Origin: an uncultured Oscillospiraceae bacterium
GTDB taxonomy: Bacteria; Bacillota; Clostridia; Oscillospirales; Oscillospiraceae
Assembly (NCBI GenBank): GCA_934597125.1
Contig: CAKTQM010000022.1
Location: 1 to 27,904 of the forward strand
Length of the DNA stretch: 27,904 nucleotides
Direction of reading: 5' to 3'
The notes under the pieces are model-generated. The model saw only the letters and a list, made by a program, of their open reading frames with translations. It had not been told where the DNA came from and ran no database searches. Shown here one piece after another: positions 13,616 through 20,030 of this stretch (position 1 is the stretch's first letter; each line of letters opens with the position of its first letter). The position numbers and the translations under genes were made by a program.

Positions 13616-14440
13616 ATGGAGCCGCTGCAATATGAGAAGAGAGGCTATCTGAACGAGCCGTTCCGGCTGTTCCATCTGGCGGACGCCAACCATCAGGAGA
13701 TCGCCTATCACTACCACACCTTTCACAAGATCATTCTTCTGCTGGCGGGGCGGGCGGACTACGCCATTGAGGGCGAGCGGTACGTGCTGCAGCCGGGGGA
13801 TTATGTGCTGGTGGGACGGGGTAGCATCCACCGTCCCATTGTGGCCCGGGGTGATTTTTACGAGCGGGCTATTCTGTACATCTCACCGGCGTATTTGCAG
13901 GCGCTGTCGGACGACGGCGGCGATCTGACGCGCTGCTTCCGGCAGGCGCAGCAGGATTTCCGCTATGTTTACCACGCCGCCGGAGAACGGATACGGGAAC
14001 TGTTCACCCAGCTGGAGCAGTCCCAGCAGGAGGAAGGCTTCGGCGCGGCGCTGCTGCGGCAGGCACTGTTTACCCAGCTGATGGTGGAGGTGAACCGCCT
14101 GTCCCTGGCGGGCGACACCGTCAGCGCCGCGGCGGAGGGTGACAGCAAGGTGGTGGCGCTGCTGCAATACCTGAACGCTCATCTGACGGAGGGACTGTCC
14201 ATTGACGAGCTGGCAGGGCGGTTCTACATCAGCAAGTATCACATGATGCGGCGGTTTCGGGACGAGACGGGCTATACCATCCACAGCTATCTGATGGAGA
14301 AGCGGCTGCTGCTGGCCCAACAGCTGCTGGCCCAGGGGGTTGCCCCCGGCGAGGCGGCGCTGCGGTGCGGCTATCAGGAGTACTCCACCTTCTCCCGGGC
14401 CTACAAAAAACAGTTCGGACGCTCGCCTTCGGATAAATAG
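13616..14440 (+). CDS. AraC-family regulator with cupin sensor domain
   Basis: This is a 274-aa protein from ATG 13616, chosen for GGGAGG 7 bases upstream; the frame is open from 13535 without a ribosome site. The N-terminal cupin-like domain contains YHYHTFHKIILLLAGRADYAIEG and LQPGDYVLVGRGSIHRP. The C-terminal domain (about 180-274) has two helix-turn-helix motifs: LSIDELAGRFYISKYHMMRRFRDETG and the AraC signature AALRCGYQEYSTFSRAYKKQFGRSPSD. It is divergent from the amino-acid ABC operon across a 350-bp intergenic region rich in palindromes, so that operon or the downstream symporter is the likely target. The ligand is unknown. Confidence 0.92.
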   Translation: MEPLQYEKRGYLNEPFRLFHLADANHQEIAYHYHTFHKIILLLAGRADYAIEGERYVLQPGDYVLVGRGSIHRPIVARGDFYERAILYISPAYLQALSDDGGDLTRCFRQAQQDFRYVYHAAGERIRELFTQLEQSQQEEGFGAALLRQALFTQLMVEVNRLSLAGDTVSAAAEGDSKVVALLQYLNAHLTEGLSIDELAGRFYISKYHMMRRFRDETGYTIHSYLMEKRLLLAQQLLAQGVAPGEAALRCGYQEYSTFSRAYKKQFGRSPSDK

Positions 14441-14474
14441 CACGATTTGCATGGCACAAAGGCAGTTTTTCCGA

Positions 14475-14503
14475 TTTACATTTGAAAAAATGCTTTATAT
14501 AAT
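14475..14503 (+). promoter_or_regulatory. Sigma-A promoter of the symporter gene
   Basis: TTTACA (14475-14480), a 17-bp spacer and TATAAT (14498-14503). It lies 35 bp after the AraC stop and about 30 nt before the symporter start. Confidence 0.85.
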
Positions 14504-14539
14504 AGGGATACATCGTGTGCGAGAGCGAGGAGGAGCAAC

Positions 14540-15787
14540 ATGAAGAAATTTCTGAAAAATTACTGGTTTATCCTGTGTATGCTGACCGGCATCGTGGCCG
14601 GCTGTCTGGTGGGCGCGTTCGCGCCGGCCTTCGGCAAGAAGATCGAGTTTCTGGGCACGCTGTTCATCAACATGATGTTCTGCGTGGTGGTGCCGATGGT
14701 GTTCTGCTCCATCGCCTCCGCCATTGCCAATATGAAAAGCGTCAAGCGGGCCGGCAAGATCATGGGCGTTACCATTGTGACGTTTCTGGTTACCGCCGCC
14801 ATCGCCGGTGTACTGATGTACATTGTGTGCCGCATCTTCCCGCTGGTGGACGGCAGCTATACCATTGTGGAGGGCGAGGTCGGCGAGGCGCTGGGCTTTG
14901 GCGATATGATCGTCAACTTCTTCACCAAGCCCGACTTTGCGGAGCTGCTGAGCCGCCGGGCCATTCTGCCCCTGATCGTGGCGGCCATTCTGTTCGGCTT
15001 CGGCGTGCAGATGAACGGCGGGCCGGAGACCAAGACCGCCCAGTTCCTGGAGGACATCACCAACTGCATCATGAAGACCGTGAAGCTCATCACCTACTAC
15101 GCGCCCATCGGCTTCTTCGGCTTCTTTGCCAATCTGGTGGCGACCTACGGCCCCGAGCTGATCCGCGACTACAGCCGCACGCTGGTGATCTATTACGTCA
15201 TGAGCTTTGCCTATATGTTCATCTTCTTCCCCATCTATGCCCGCTTCGGCGGCGGCAAGGGCAGCGCGAAGCTGATGTTCTCCAAGCTGTTCCGTCCGGC
15301 GGCGGTGTCCTTTGGCACCTGCTCCAGCGTGGCGACCATCCCCACCAACATGGAGGTAGCGGAGGAGAGCGGCATCAGCAAAGATGTGTCCGACATCGTG
15401 CTGCCCATGGGTGCAACGATGCATATGGATGGCTCCGCCATGTCCGCTATCATTAAGGTGGCGTTCCTGTTCAGCGTGTTCGGCATGGACTTCTCCACGG
15501 ATAAGGCGATCCTGGCCATCATCGTGGCGGTGTTCTCCTCCGTTGCCATGAGCGGCATCCCGGGCGGCGGCGGCACCGGTGAGCTGGTGGTGTGCACCAT
15601 CTTCTTCCCCGACCAGCTGACTATCGCCTACCCCATCGCGCTTGCCATCGGCAATCTGGTGGATCCCCCCGCCACCATGGTCAACGCAGCCGGCGACTAT
15701 GTGGTGTCCTTCATCGTGTCCCGCTATGTGGACGGCAAGGATTGGCTGCAGAAGCGGCTGCACGGCAAGAGCACCAACAACGATTGA
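14540..15787 (+). CDS. Dicarboxylate/amino acid:cation symporter (SLC1/DAACS family)
   Basis: This 415-aa multi-spanning membrane protein of the GltP/DctA/TcyP fold uses Na+ or H+ gradients to import acidic or neutral amino acids or dicarboxylates. Landmarks in order are an N-terminal scaffold (ILCMLTGIVAGCLVGAFAPAFG), the serine-rich HP1 tip region GTCSSVATIPTNMEVAEE (about 260-277), the TM7 motif LPMGATMHMDGSA (normally NMDGTA), the HP2 tip SGIPGGGGTGE and the TM8 segment NLVDPPATMVNAAGD. Substrate specificity cannot be read directly. Ribosome site GAGGAGG precedes ATG 14540. It is monocistronic, downstream of the AraC regulator, with its own promoter and terminator. Confidence 0.93.
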   Translation: MKKFLKNYWFILCMLTGIVAGCLVGAFAPAFGKKIEFLGTLFINMMFCVVVPMVFCSIASAIANMKSVKRAGKIMGVTIVTFLVTAAIAGVLMYIVCRIFPLVDGSYTIVEGEVGEALGFGDMIVNFFTKPDFAELLSRRAILPLIVAAILFGFGVQMNGGPETKTAQFLEDITNCIMKTVKLITYYAPIGFFGFFANLVATYGPELIRDYSRTLVIYYVMSFAYMFIFFPIYARFGGGKGSAKLMFSKLFRPAAVSFGTCSSVATIPTNMEVAEESGISKDVSDIVLPMGATMHMDGSAMSAIIKVAFLFSVFGMDFSTDKAILAIIVAVFSSVAMSGIPGGGGTGELVVCTIFFPDQLTIAYPIALAIGNLVDPPATMVNAAGDYVVSFIVSRYVDGKDWLQKRLHGKSTNND

Positions 15788-15810
15788 TTCACCTCACCAC
15801 TGCCATACAG

Positions 15811-15853
15811 CAAGGCGGACGGCCCGTTGGGCCGTCCGCCTTGCGCCTTTTCC
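15811..15853 (+). terminator. Intrinsic terminator after the symporter gene
   Basis: A perfect 15-bp GC-rich stem (15811-15825 with 15829-15843) has loop GTT and is followed by GCGCC then T4. The stem is strong, the T-tract short. Confidence 0.82.
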
Positions 15854-15869
15854 GGGGGTGTGGTACAAT
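15841..15869 (+). promoter_or_regulatory. Promoter of the C39-like peptidase gene
   Basis: TTGCGC (15841-15846), a 17-bp spacer and TACAAT (15864-15869) with an extended TGG just before it. The -35 overlaps the 3' arm of the preceding terminator. Confidence 0.65.
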
Positions 15870-15896
15870 ATTCCCACATTAGGCAGGAGGTGCGGC

Positions 15897-16499
15897 ATGA
15901 AGAGGATCGACGTTCCCTATCTGGATCAGACCGCCCAGGCGCCCACGGGGTGCGAGAGCGTATCCGCTGTGATGCTGCTGCGGTATCTGGGATATGACAT
16001 TACCATCGACAGCTTTCTGGACACGGCGCTGGACAGGGGCGTGTGGGAGCGGCGCGGCGGCGAATGGTGGGGCAGCGATCCCCGTCAGGCCTTTGTGGGG
16101 GATCCGCGGGATCCGGAGGCGCTGGGCTGCTATGCGCCGGTGATGGTGCGGGCGCTGGAGCGGGCGGCAGGCGGCCGCTACAGGGCCATCGACGAGACCG
16201 GCAGCGAGATCGACGACCTGTGCCGCCGGTACATCGACCAGGGGATGCCGGTGCTTTTATGGTGCAGTATCGACCTGCGCCTCACGGTCAACGGGCCATG
16301 GTATCGTTTGATCCCCACGGGAGAGCCGTTCATGTGGGTATCCAACGAGCACTGTCTGCTGCTGGTGGGCTATGACGAGACGCACTATCTCTGCAACGAT
16401 CCGTGGAACAACAACGGCGTGGTGGCCTATCCCCGCTCCACCATGTGGCAGCGCCATCGGGAGCAGGGCATGCAGGCGGTGGGGATGGTATTAAAATAA
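15897..16499 (+). CDS. C39-like (papain-fold) cysteine peptidase family protein
   Basis: This is a 200-aa protein from ATG 15897 with CAGGAGGTG upstream. The N terminus RIDVPYLDQTAQAPTGCESVSAVMLLRYLGYD is the typical opening of the Peptidase_C39_2 family, with C19 as nucleophile after an oxyanion residue (Q11). The second half supplies the His (H152 in SNEHCLLLVGYDE) and the Asp (D168 in NDPW). There is no signal peptide or membrane segment, so a cytosolic role is implied unless it leaves by another route. The substrate is unknown; the family includes peptidases and also enzymes acting on amide bonds of other molecules. It is monocistronic. Confidence 0.85.
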   Translation: MKRIDVPYLDQTAQAPTGCESVSAVMLLRYLGYDITIDSFLDTALDRGVWERRGGEWWGSDPRQAFVGDPRDPEALGCYAPVMVRALERAAGGRYRAIDETGSEIDDLCRRYIDQGMPVLLWCSIDLRLTVNGPWYRLIPTGEPFMWVSNEHCLLLVGYDETHYLCNDPWNNNGVVAYPRSTMWQRHREQGMQAVGMVLK

Positions 16500-16504
16500 G
16501 AACA

Positions 16505-16534
16505 AAAGAAACGCCGTGGGGGCGTTTCTTTTTC
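16505..16534 (+). terminator. Intrinsic terminator after the C39-like gene
   Basis: An 11-bp stem AAAGAAACGCC/GGCGTTTCTTT with loop GTGGG is followed by further T. A GCCTCCCC-TTT-GGGGCG fragment at about 16541-16555 resembles the dispersed repeat units. Confidence 0.9.
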
Positions 16535-16604
16535 GCTTATGCCTCCCCTTTGGGGCGCTGCGAGGTGAACGGGCGGCAAAATTTTTTATTTTTGATGAAA
16601 TCTC

Positions 16605-16633
16605 TTGCAAAACATCGGGGAACTTGCTATAAT
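16605..16633 (+). promoter_or_regulatory. Strong promoter of the structured RNA
   Basis: TTGCAA (16605-16610), a 17-bp spacer and a perfect TATAAT (16628-16633) with an extended TGC before it. Transcription should begin near 16640, and no ORF with a ribosome site follows for 300 nt. Confidence 0.85.
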
Positions 16634-16639
16634 TTAGTC

Positions 16640-16869
16640 GAAAAACAAAAATGCGGCGGTATGTGGGTGTTGGCGCACCCACATACCTGAGCAGGTGTTA
16701 GCCCCACCTACACAATGACCTTACGGTCGCACCGCATGGGATATTATACGACATTTTGCCCCTTAGTGCAAGGGGTGGTTTGCCGTTTTTCCCACGTGCT
16801 TGTGTTGCATCAGGAAGATCATCTCTTCTACGCTGTGTAGGCTATGTCCTGCACAGCGTTTTTGTTTTT
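16640..16869 (+). ncRNA. Structured RNA of unknown family (riboswitch-like or stand-alone small RNA)
   Basis: After the promoter, a closing helix ATGCGG (16651-16656) / CCGCAT (16732-16737) encloses three hairpins. These are a perfect 11-bp one (16659-16669 with 16676-16686), AGGTG/CACCT (16693-16697 with 16705-16709), and GACC-TTAC-GGTC (16717-16728). Further on are CCCCTT/AAGGGG (16759-16774) and GAAGA/TCTTC. The RNA ends in a 12-bp terminator (ACGCTGTGTAGG 16830-16841 with 16848-16859) and T5GT5. CCTACACA (16707-16714) can pair perfectly with TGTGTAGG (16834-16841) in the terminator's 5' arm, so terminator and antiterminator forms exclude each other. I do not recognise the family; it is not a T-box, tmRNA, RNase P RNA or SRP RNA by their hallmark sequences. 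Confidence 0.7.
16830..16869 (+). terminator. Terminator of the structured RNA
   Basis: A 12-bp stem with one G-U pair, a 6-nt loop CTATGT and the tail TTTTTGTTTTT. It lies about 70 nt before the next ribosome site. Confidence 0.9.
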
Positions 16870-16878
16870 CGCCCGCCC

Positions 16879-16902
16879 CCGGAGGGGCGCAAGCCCCTCC
16901 GG
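16879..16902. repeat. GCAA-capped perfect hairpin
   Basis: CCGGAGGGGC-GCAA-GCCCCTCCGG is a 10-bp perfect stem with a GNRA tetraloop and no T-run. It is similar in kind to the dispersed palindromic units elsewhere in the window. Confidence 0.65.
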
Positions 16903-16941
16903 AAAATCCGGGTGAAAAATAATATATGGGAGGAAGATAGC

Positions 16942-17034
16942 ATGACAATGGAATTCACTTTACACAAGCTGGCTGTTCCAGCACCGCATCGGCCAAGCCG
17001 CTGCGCAGACGGAAAGGCGGTGCGCATATGCTGA
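16942..17034 (+). CDS. Small ORF (30 aa) overlapping the next gene
   Basis: A 30-residue ORF begins MTMEFTLHKLAVPAPHRPSR and ends AVRIC. It has a clear GGAGG site 8 bases before its ATG, better than many genes here. Its stop overlaps the start of the 219-aa gene by 7 bases (ATGCTGA), the classical layout for translational coupling or a leader peptide. It matches no family I know, and the sequence is not hydrophobic. It may exist only to bring ribosomes to the next start. It follows the structured RNA's terminator by about 70 nt, so read-through would express it. Confidence 0.5.
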   Translation: MTMEFTLHKLAVPAPHRPSRCADGKAVRIC

Positions 17035-17687
17035 TCGTCGTCATCATATTGATCGCCATTGGTGCTCTGATTTTTGACTTAAACGCCAGAACAAAAAATG
17101 AGGATCAACTGATTGAAGCCGCCAAAAATGCACGGGAAACGAAAGACCTCGTCAGATTTGTAAAAGCCGCATCCACCATCAAAGCCGACAAAATATCTTG
17201 TGAACTTGCTATCCGCAGCGTTATTTCCAGCGGCAACGGTGGACTGATTCAGTTGAAAATCACTCTTCATGATCCCCAAATTGCAAATATCTGCTTTTCC
17301 GCTAAGAACGCATTTGCCGCTATGCATCAGGCACAGGACGAAGCCATCAAACGTGGCGACTCCGCTGCCATGCACGAGTGGGAAGCTAAGATGTCTGAAG
17401 AACATCATCGCATAACTCCCGCCCTCGCTCCCTACTTTCCGCAAGACAATGCTGATGGTTCATTTCTTATGCGTCGTTTTGCCGATGTGCAGGACGATTC
17501 CCTTGTTGCATCTGCCACCAGCGTGTCCAATTCTATCCCGTGGTTCATTGGTAACCTCGGAATTGATAGTTCCAAAAACACAGCGCCACGCCCCCCTTAT
17601 GTCCTGGACGCTGTTGAGGAAGCCACCAAAGACATTCCCAACATTTCTATTACCATCGACAAAACCATCCCCAGCAAAGAAAATTAA
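17028..17687 (+). CDS. Membrane-anchored protein of unknown function
   Basis: This 219-aa protein has an N-terminal membrane anchor (MLIVVIILIAIGALIFDL, residues 1-18) followed by a soluble, mostly helical domain with many Lys and Asp. No family is recognised. A helix-rich part (KNEDQLIEAAKNARETKDLVRFVKAASTIKADK) is followed by an amphipathic middle with HHRITPALAPYFP. The tail from about residue 150 is richer in Ser, Pro and Asn. Codon use is visibly more AT-rich (AAA, ATT, GAA) than the flanking genes, which suggests later acquisition. The ATG overlaps the preceding 30-aa ORF, has GAAAGGCGG upstream, and the 66-aa gene follows by 11 bp, so the three form one unit. Confidence 0.75.
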   Translation: MLIVVIILIAIGALIFDLNARTKNEDQLIEAAKNARETKDLVRFVKAASTIKADKISCELAIRSVISSGNGGLIQLKITLHDPQIANICFSAKNAFAAMHQAQDEAIKRGDSAAMHEWEAKMSEEHHRITPALAPYFPQDNADGSFLMRRFADVQDDSLVASATSVSNSIPWFIGNLGIDSSKNTAPRPPYVLDAVEEATKDIPNISITIDKTIPSKEN

Positions 17688-17698
17688 GGAGACCCGCC

Positions 17699-17899
17699 AT
17701 GTCCACCAAAACCTACTATGGTCTGTGCGGCTCCTGCCGCTATTGTGAGTTGGGCGACAGCTATACTTCCTGCTACGTGACCCACTTCAAGTGCTCCCGC
17801 AACGGCTACAGCGTCACCGCCACAGAAAAGCCCTGCAGCAAATACGAGCCGGATCGCGGCCGCACCAACGACATGATCGCACAATACGACCGTTCATAA
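17699..17899 (+). CDS. Small Cys-rich (zinc-finger-like) protein
   Basis: This 66-aa protein has six cysteines (C10, C13, C16, C25, C32, C46) in the pattern CxxCxxC-x8-C-x6-C-x13-C, strongly suggesting metal binding. Tyr and Ser are also frequent. No named family is recognised. AAGGAG lies 8 bases before the ATG, and the gene follows the 219-aa gene by 11 bp, so they are co-transcribed. A bidirectional terminator follows. The placement beside a membrane-anchored partner suggests they act together, but nothing shows how. Confidence 0.78.
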   Translation: MSTKTYYGLCGSCRYCELGDSYTSCYVTHFKCSRNGYSVTATEKPCSKYEPDRGRTNDMIAQYDRS

Positions 17900-17901
17900 A
17901 A

Positions 17902-17931
17902 AAAGAAAGCCCCATGGGGCTTTCTTTTTTT
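17902..17931. terminator. Bidirectional terminator between the Cys-rich gene and cysS
   Basis: An 8-bp core stem GAAAGCCC/GGGCTTTC with loop CATG has A- and T-runs on either side. It ends the rightward unit and the leftward cysS gene (stop at 17940). Confidence 0.92.
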
Positions 17932-17939
17932 GCTTATTT

Positions 17940-19388
17940 TCAAATGCGCTTCCACTTGGCGCCGTTGGGAATGTCGGTAACTTCGACGCCCTGGGCTTTC
18001 AACTCGTCGCGGATGCGGTCGGCCTCGGCGAAGTTCTTGGCCTTTTTGGCATCGGCGCGGGCGCGGATCAGCTGCTCCACGGCGGCGTCCTCCTCGCCGG
18101 ACTCACTGATGACGGTGAAGCCGCCTGCGGCAGGAGCGGCGGCCGCCTGCTTGCTGCGCAGCTCCGCCGCCTTCTCCAGCAGCTTCAGGCCCAGCACGGT
18201 ATCAAAGCTGTCCAGCAGGGCCAGCTTGGTCTTGTCGTTGGTCTTGGCCTTCAGCACGTCGTACAGCACCGTCACGCCCATGGATGTATTCAGGTCGTTA
18301 TCCATGGCCTTCATGAACCTGGCCTTGTACTCGTCAAAGGCGGCCTGATCCACCTCGCCCTCATCCTTCAGGGCGGCGATCTTGGTCAGCAGCTTATTGA
18401 AGGCCACGGTGGCGTTATCCAGATTCTCCCAGCTGAACACCAGGCCCTTGCGGTAGTGGCTCTGCAGGCAGAAGAAGCGGTAGGCCAGAGGATCGTAGCC
18501 CTTCTCCTCCAGCAGGGAGACGGTCAGGAACTCGCCCTTGGACTTGGACATCTTGCCGTGGTCGGTGTTCAGGTGAGCCACATGGAACCACTGGGGGCAC
18601 CAGGGATGACCCAGATAGCTCTCGGACTGGGCGATCTCGTTGGTGTGGTGGGGGAAGGCGTTGTCCACGCCGCCGCAGTGCAGGTCAAGATACTCGCCGT
18701 TGAACTTCATGGAGATGCCGGAGCACTCGATGTGCCAGCCGGGATAGCCCACGCCCCACGGGGAGTCCCATTTCAGGGCCTGATCCTCGAACTTGGACTT
18801 GGTGAACCACAGCACGAAGTCGTTCTTATTGCGCTTGTTGGTGTCCTCCTCCACGCCCTCGCGGACGCCCACGGCCAGATCTTCCTCGTTGTGGTCGTTG
18901 AAGATATAGTAGCGCTCCAGCTTGCTGGTATCGAAGTAGATGTTGCCGCCGGCCTGATAGGCGTAGCCGGTGTCCAGCAGCTTGGTGATGATCTTGATAT
19001 AGTCGTCGATGAGGCCGGTGGCGGGCTGCACCACGTCGGGGCGCTTGATGTTCAGCTTGCGGCAGTCCTCAAAGAACGCGTCGGTGTAGTACTGGGCGAT
19101 CTCCATGACGGTCTTGTGCTCGCGCTTGGCGCCCTTGAGCATCTTGTCCTCGCCCTCGTCGGCGTCGGAGGTCAGGTGGCCCACGTCGGTGATGTTCATG
19201 ACGCGGTTCACGTCATACCCGGCGTAGCGCAGGTACTTCTCCAGCACGTCCTCCATGATGTAGGAGCGCAGGTTGCCGATGTGGGCGAAGTGGTACACGG
19301 TGGGGCCGCAGGTATACATCTCCACATGGCCGGGGGTATGGGTCTTGAATTCATCCTTGCGATGGGTGGCGGAATTATACAGATACAT
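17940..19388 (-). CDS. cysS: Cysteinyl-tRNA synthetase
   Basis: This 482-aa class I synthetase charges tRNA-Cys with cysteine. ATG 19388 is the start, with AAAGGAG 8 bases upstream; the frame is open further but its extra residues are non-conserved. Signatures in order are MYTCGPTVYHFAHIGN (zinc ligand C27 and the HIGH-like HIGN), the WHIECSGIS block with the second zinc cysteine and HHTNEIAQSE, KMSKSKGE (KMSKS loop), and a C-terminal helical anticodon-binding region ending in RIRDELKAQGVEVTDIPNGAKWKR. It is monocistronic. Its leader carries a T-box with a Cys specifier, so uncharged tRNA-Cys should raise its expression. Confidence 0.97.
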   Translation of the reverse strand: MYLYNSATHRKDEFKTHTPGHVEMYTCGPTVYHFAHIGNLRSYIMEDVLEKYLRYAGYDVNRVMNITDVGHLTSDADEGEDKMLKGAKREHKTVMEIAQYYTDAFFEDCRKLNIKRPDVVQPATGLIDDYIKIITKLLDTGYAYQAGGNIYFDTSKLERYYIFNDHNEEDLAVGVREGVEEDTNKRNKNDFVLWFTKSKFEDQALKWDSPWGVGYPGWHIECSGISMKFNGEYLDLHCGGVDNAFPHHTNEIAQSESYLGHPWCPQWFHVAHLNTDHGKMSKSKGEFLTVSLLEEKGYDPLAYRFFCLQSHYRKGLVFSWENLDNATVAFNKLLTKIAALKDEGEVDQAAFDEYKARFMKAMDNDLNTSMGVTVLYDVLKAKTNDKTKLALLDSFDTVLGLKLLEKAAELRSKQAAAAPAAGGFTVISESGEEDAAVEQLIRARADAKKAKNFAEADRIRDELKAQGVEVTDIPNGAKWKRI

Positions 19389-19419
19389 GGTGGTTTCTCC
19401 TTTTATATGCTTAATTTGT

Positions 19420-19600
19420 AATTCCATTGTACTTGGCTTCCTTGTGTAAAGGCACCCCAGTGCACACACTGGGGCGTGCACAGCTGAGCTGTCAGCCGCA
19501 AGGCTGACTGAGGGATTGTCATTCTTTTACAGGCCTTCGTAACAACCCCTCCGTCAAAACTTCGTTTTGACACCTCCCCTTACACAGGGGAGGCTTTGCG
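19420..19600. repeat. Palindromic repeat mosaic inside the cysS leader
   Basis: Between the T-box terminator and the cysS start are CCCCAGTG-CACA-CACTGGGG (19455-19474), GTCAGCC-GCAA-GGCTGAC (19491-19508) and a full CCCCTCCGTC...GGGGAGGCTTTG unit (19543-19598). The last 28 bases of that unit (19571-19598) are identical to 6677-6704. No gene is present. All of it would be part of the cysS 5' UTR. Confidence 0.8.
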
Positions 19601-19616
19601 CCGGTGGTTTTTCAAA

Positions 19617-19855
19617 GAAAAACGCCTCTCAGACACTGTTGTCTGAGAGGCGAAAAATACTTCGCGGTTCCACTCTCGTTTTTCACTCAAGTTTGGCCGG
19701 ATGACGGCGGCCAGCCGGAGGGCGTCTGCATCCCCCGCGCTCCCGGACGCACTTTCTGCCCGCAGCGGGCGACGGGGCTTTCAGCCGGTGGCCCCCTCTC
19801 TCTATCCCCGTGGGATGGACATACTCTTTCCGATCGTCGCGCTATTCCTTTGCAG
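19617..19855 (-). promoter_or_regulatory. T-box leader RNA for cysS (tRNA-Cys responsive)
   Basis: Read leftward, the leader contains the conserved TGGAACCGCG T-box bulge (19672-19663) just before a 13-bp terminator, and upstream stem I elements such as GGAAAGAGTATG and GGCTGAAAGCC. In the 3' side of stem I, GATGCAGACG presents TGC (19730-19728) followed by A, fitting a Cys specifier codon. By the established T-box mechanism, uncharged tRNA-Cys pairs with the specifier and with the TGGA bulge, favours the antiterminator and allows cysS expression. The specifier assignment rests on position and the match to cysS, not on a folded model. Confidence 0.92.
19623..19652 (-). terminator. T-box terminator
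   Basis: A perfect 13-bp stem CGCCTCTCAGACA/TGTCTGAGAGGCG with a 4-nt loop; read leftward it is followed by TTTTTCTTT. Confidence 0.94.
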
Positions 19856-19860
19856 CGTAT

Positions 19861-19889
19861 ATTGTAGCAGGGTTTGGGTGCGGTGTCAA
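19861..19889 (-). promoter_or_regulatory. Sigma-A promoter of the T-box/cysS unit
   Basis: Read leftward, TTGACA (19889-19884), a 17-bp spacer, TACAAT (19866-19861). Confidence 0.9.
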
Positions 19890-19955
19890 GGTATTTGACG
19901 GGAAAGACGTACAAAACCGAGTCGAGGGGCTTGTTTTTCGAAATCGGGAACCCTC

Positions 19956-19984
19956 TTGACAAACTGGTTTTCGCGCTGTACAAC
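19956..19984 (+). promoter_or_regulatory. Promoter of the tetR-hydrolase unit
   Basis: A perfect TTGACA (19956-19961), a 17-bp spacer and the weaker TACAAC (19979-19984). Repeated half-sites begin 8 bases later, over the start point. Confidence 0.72.
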
Positions 19985-19991
19985 AACATTG

Positions 19992-20014
19992 CGTTATGTA
20001 TAACGATACGTTAT
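19992..20014. promoter_or_regulatory. Triple half-site operator for the TetR regulator
   Basis: CGTTAT (19992-19997), its complement ATAACG (20000-20005) and CGTTAT again (20009-20014) give two overlapping palindromes, spaced 2 and 3 bp. They cover the predicted start point and lie 17 bp before the tetR ATG, so autorepression is likely. Confidence 0.65.
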
Positions 20015-20030
20015 TATTGAGGTGACAGAC

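Noticed and set aside
14495..15763. Leftward 422-codon frame opposite the symporter
   Set aside because: The + strand encodes an unmistakable SLC1 transporter. The antisense product is His/Gly/Ala-rich with no domain.
16640..16869. Reading the structured RNA as a T-box leader
   Set aside because: The conserved TGGNACCGCG box is absent, and the gene behind it is not amino-acid related. The true T-box is at 19617-19855.
18456..19421. Rightward 321-codon frame opposite cysS
   Set aside because: cysS carries all class I synthetase motifs; this frame has only Val/Leu/Gly-rich filler and no start signals.
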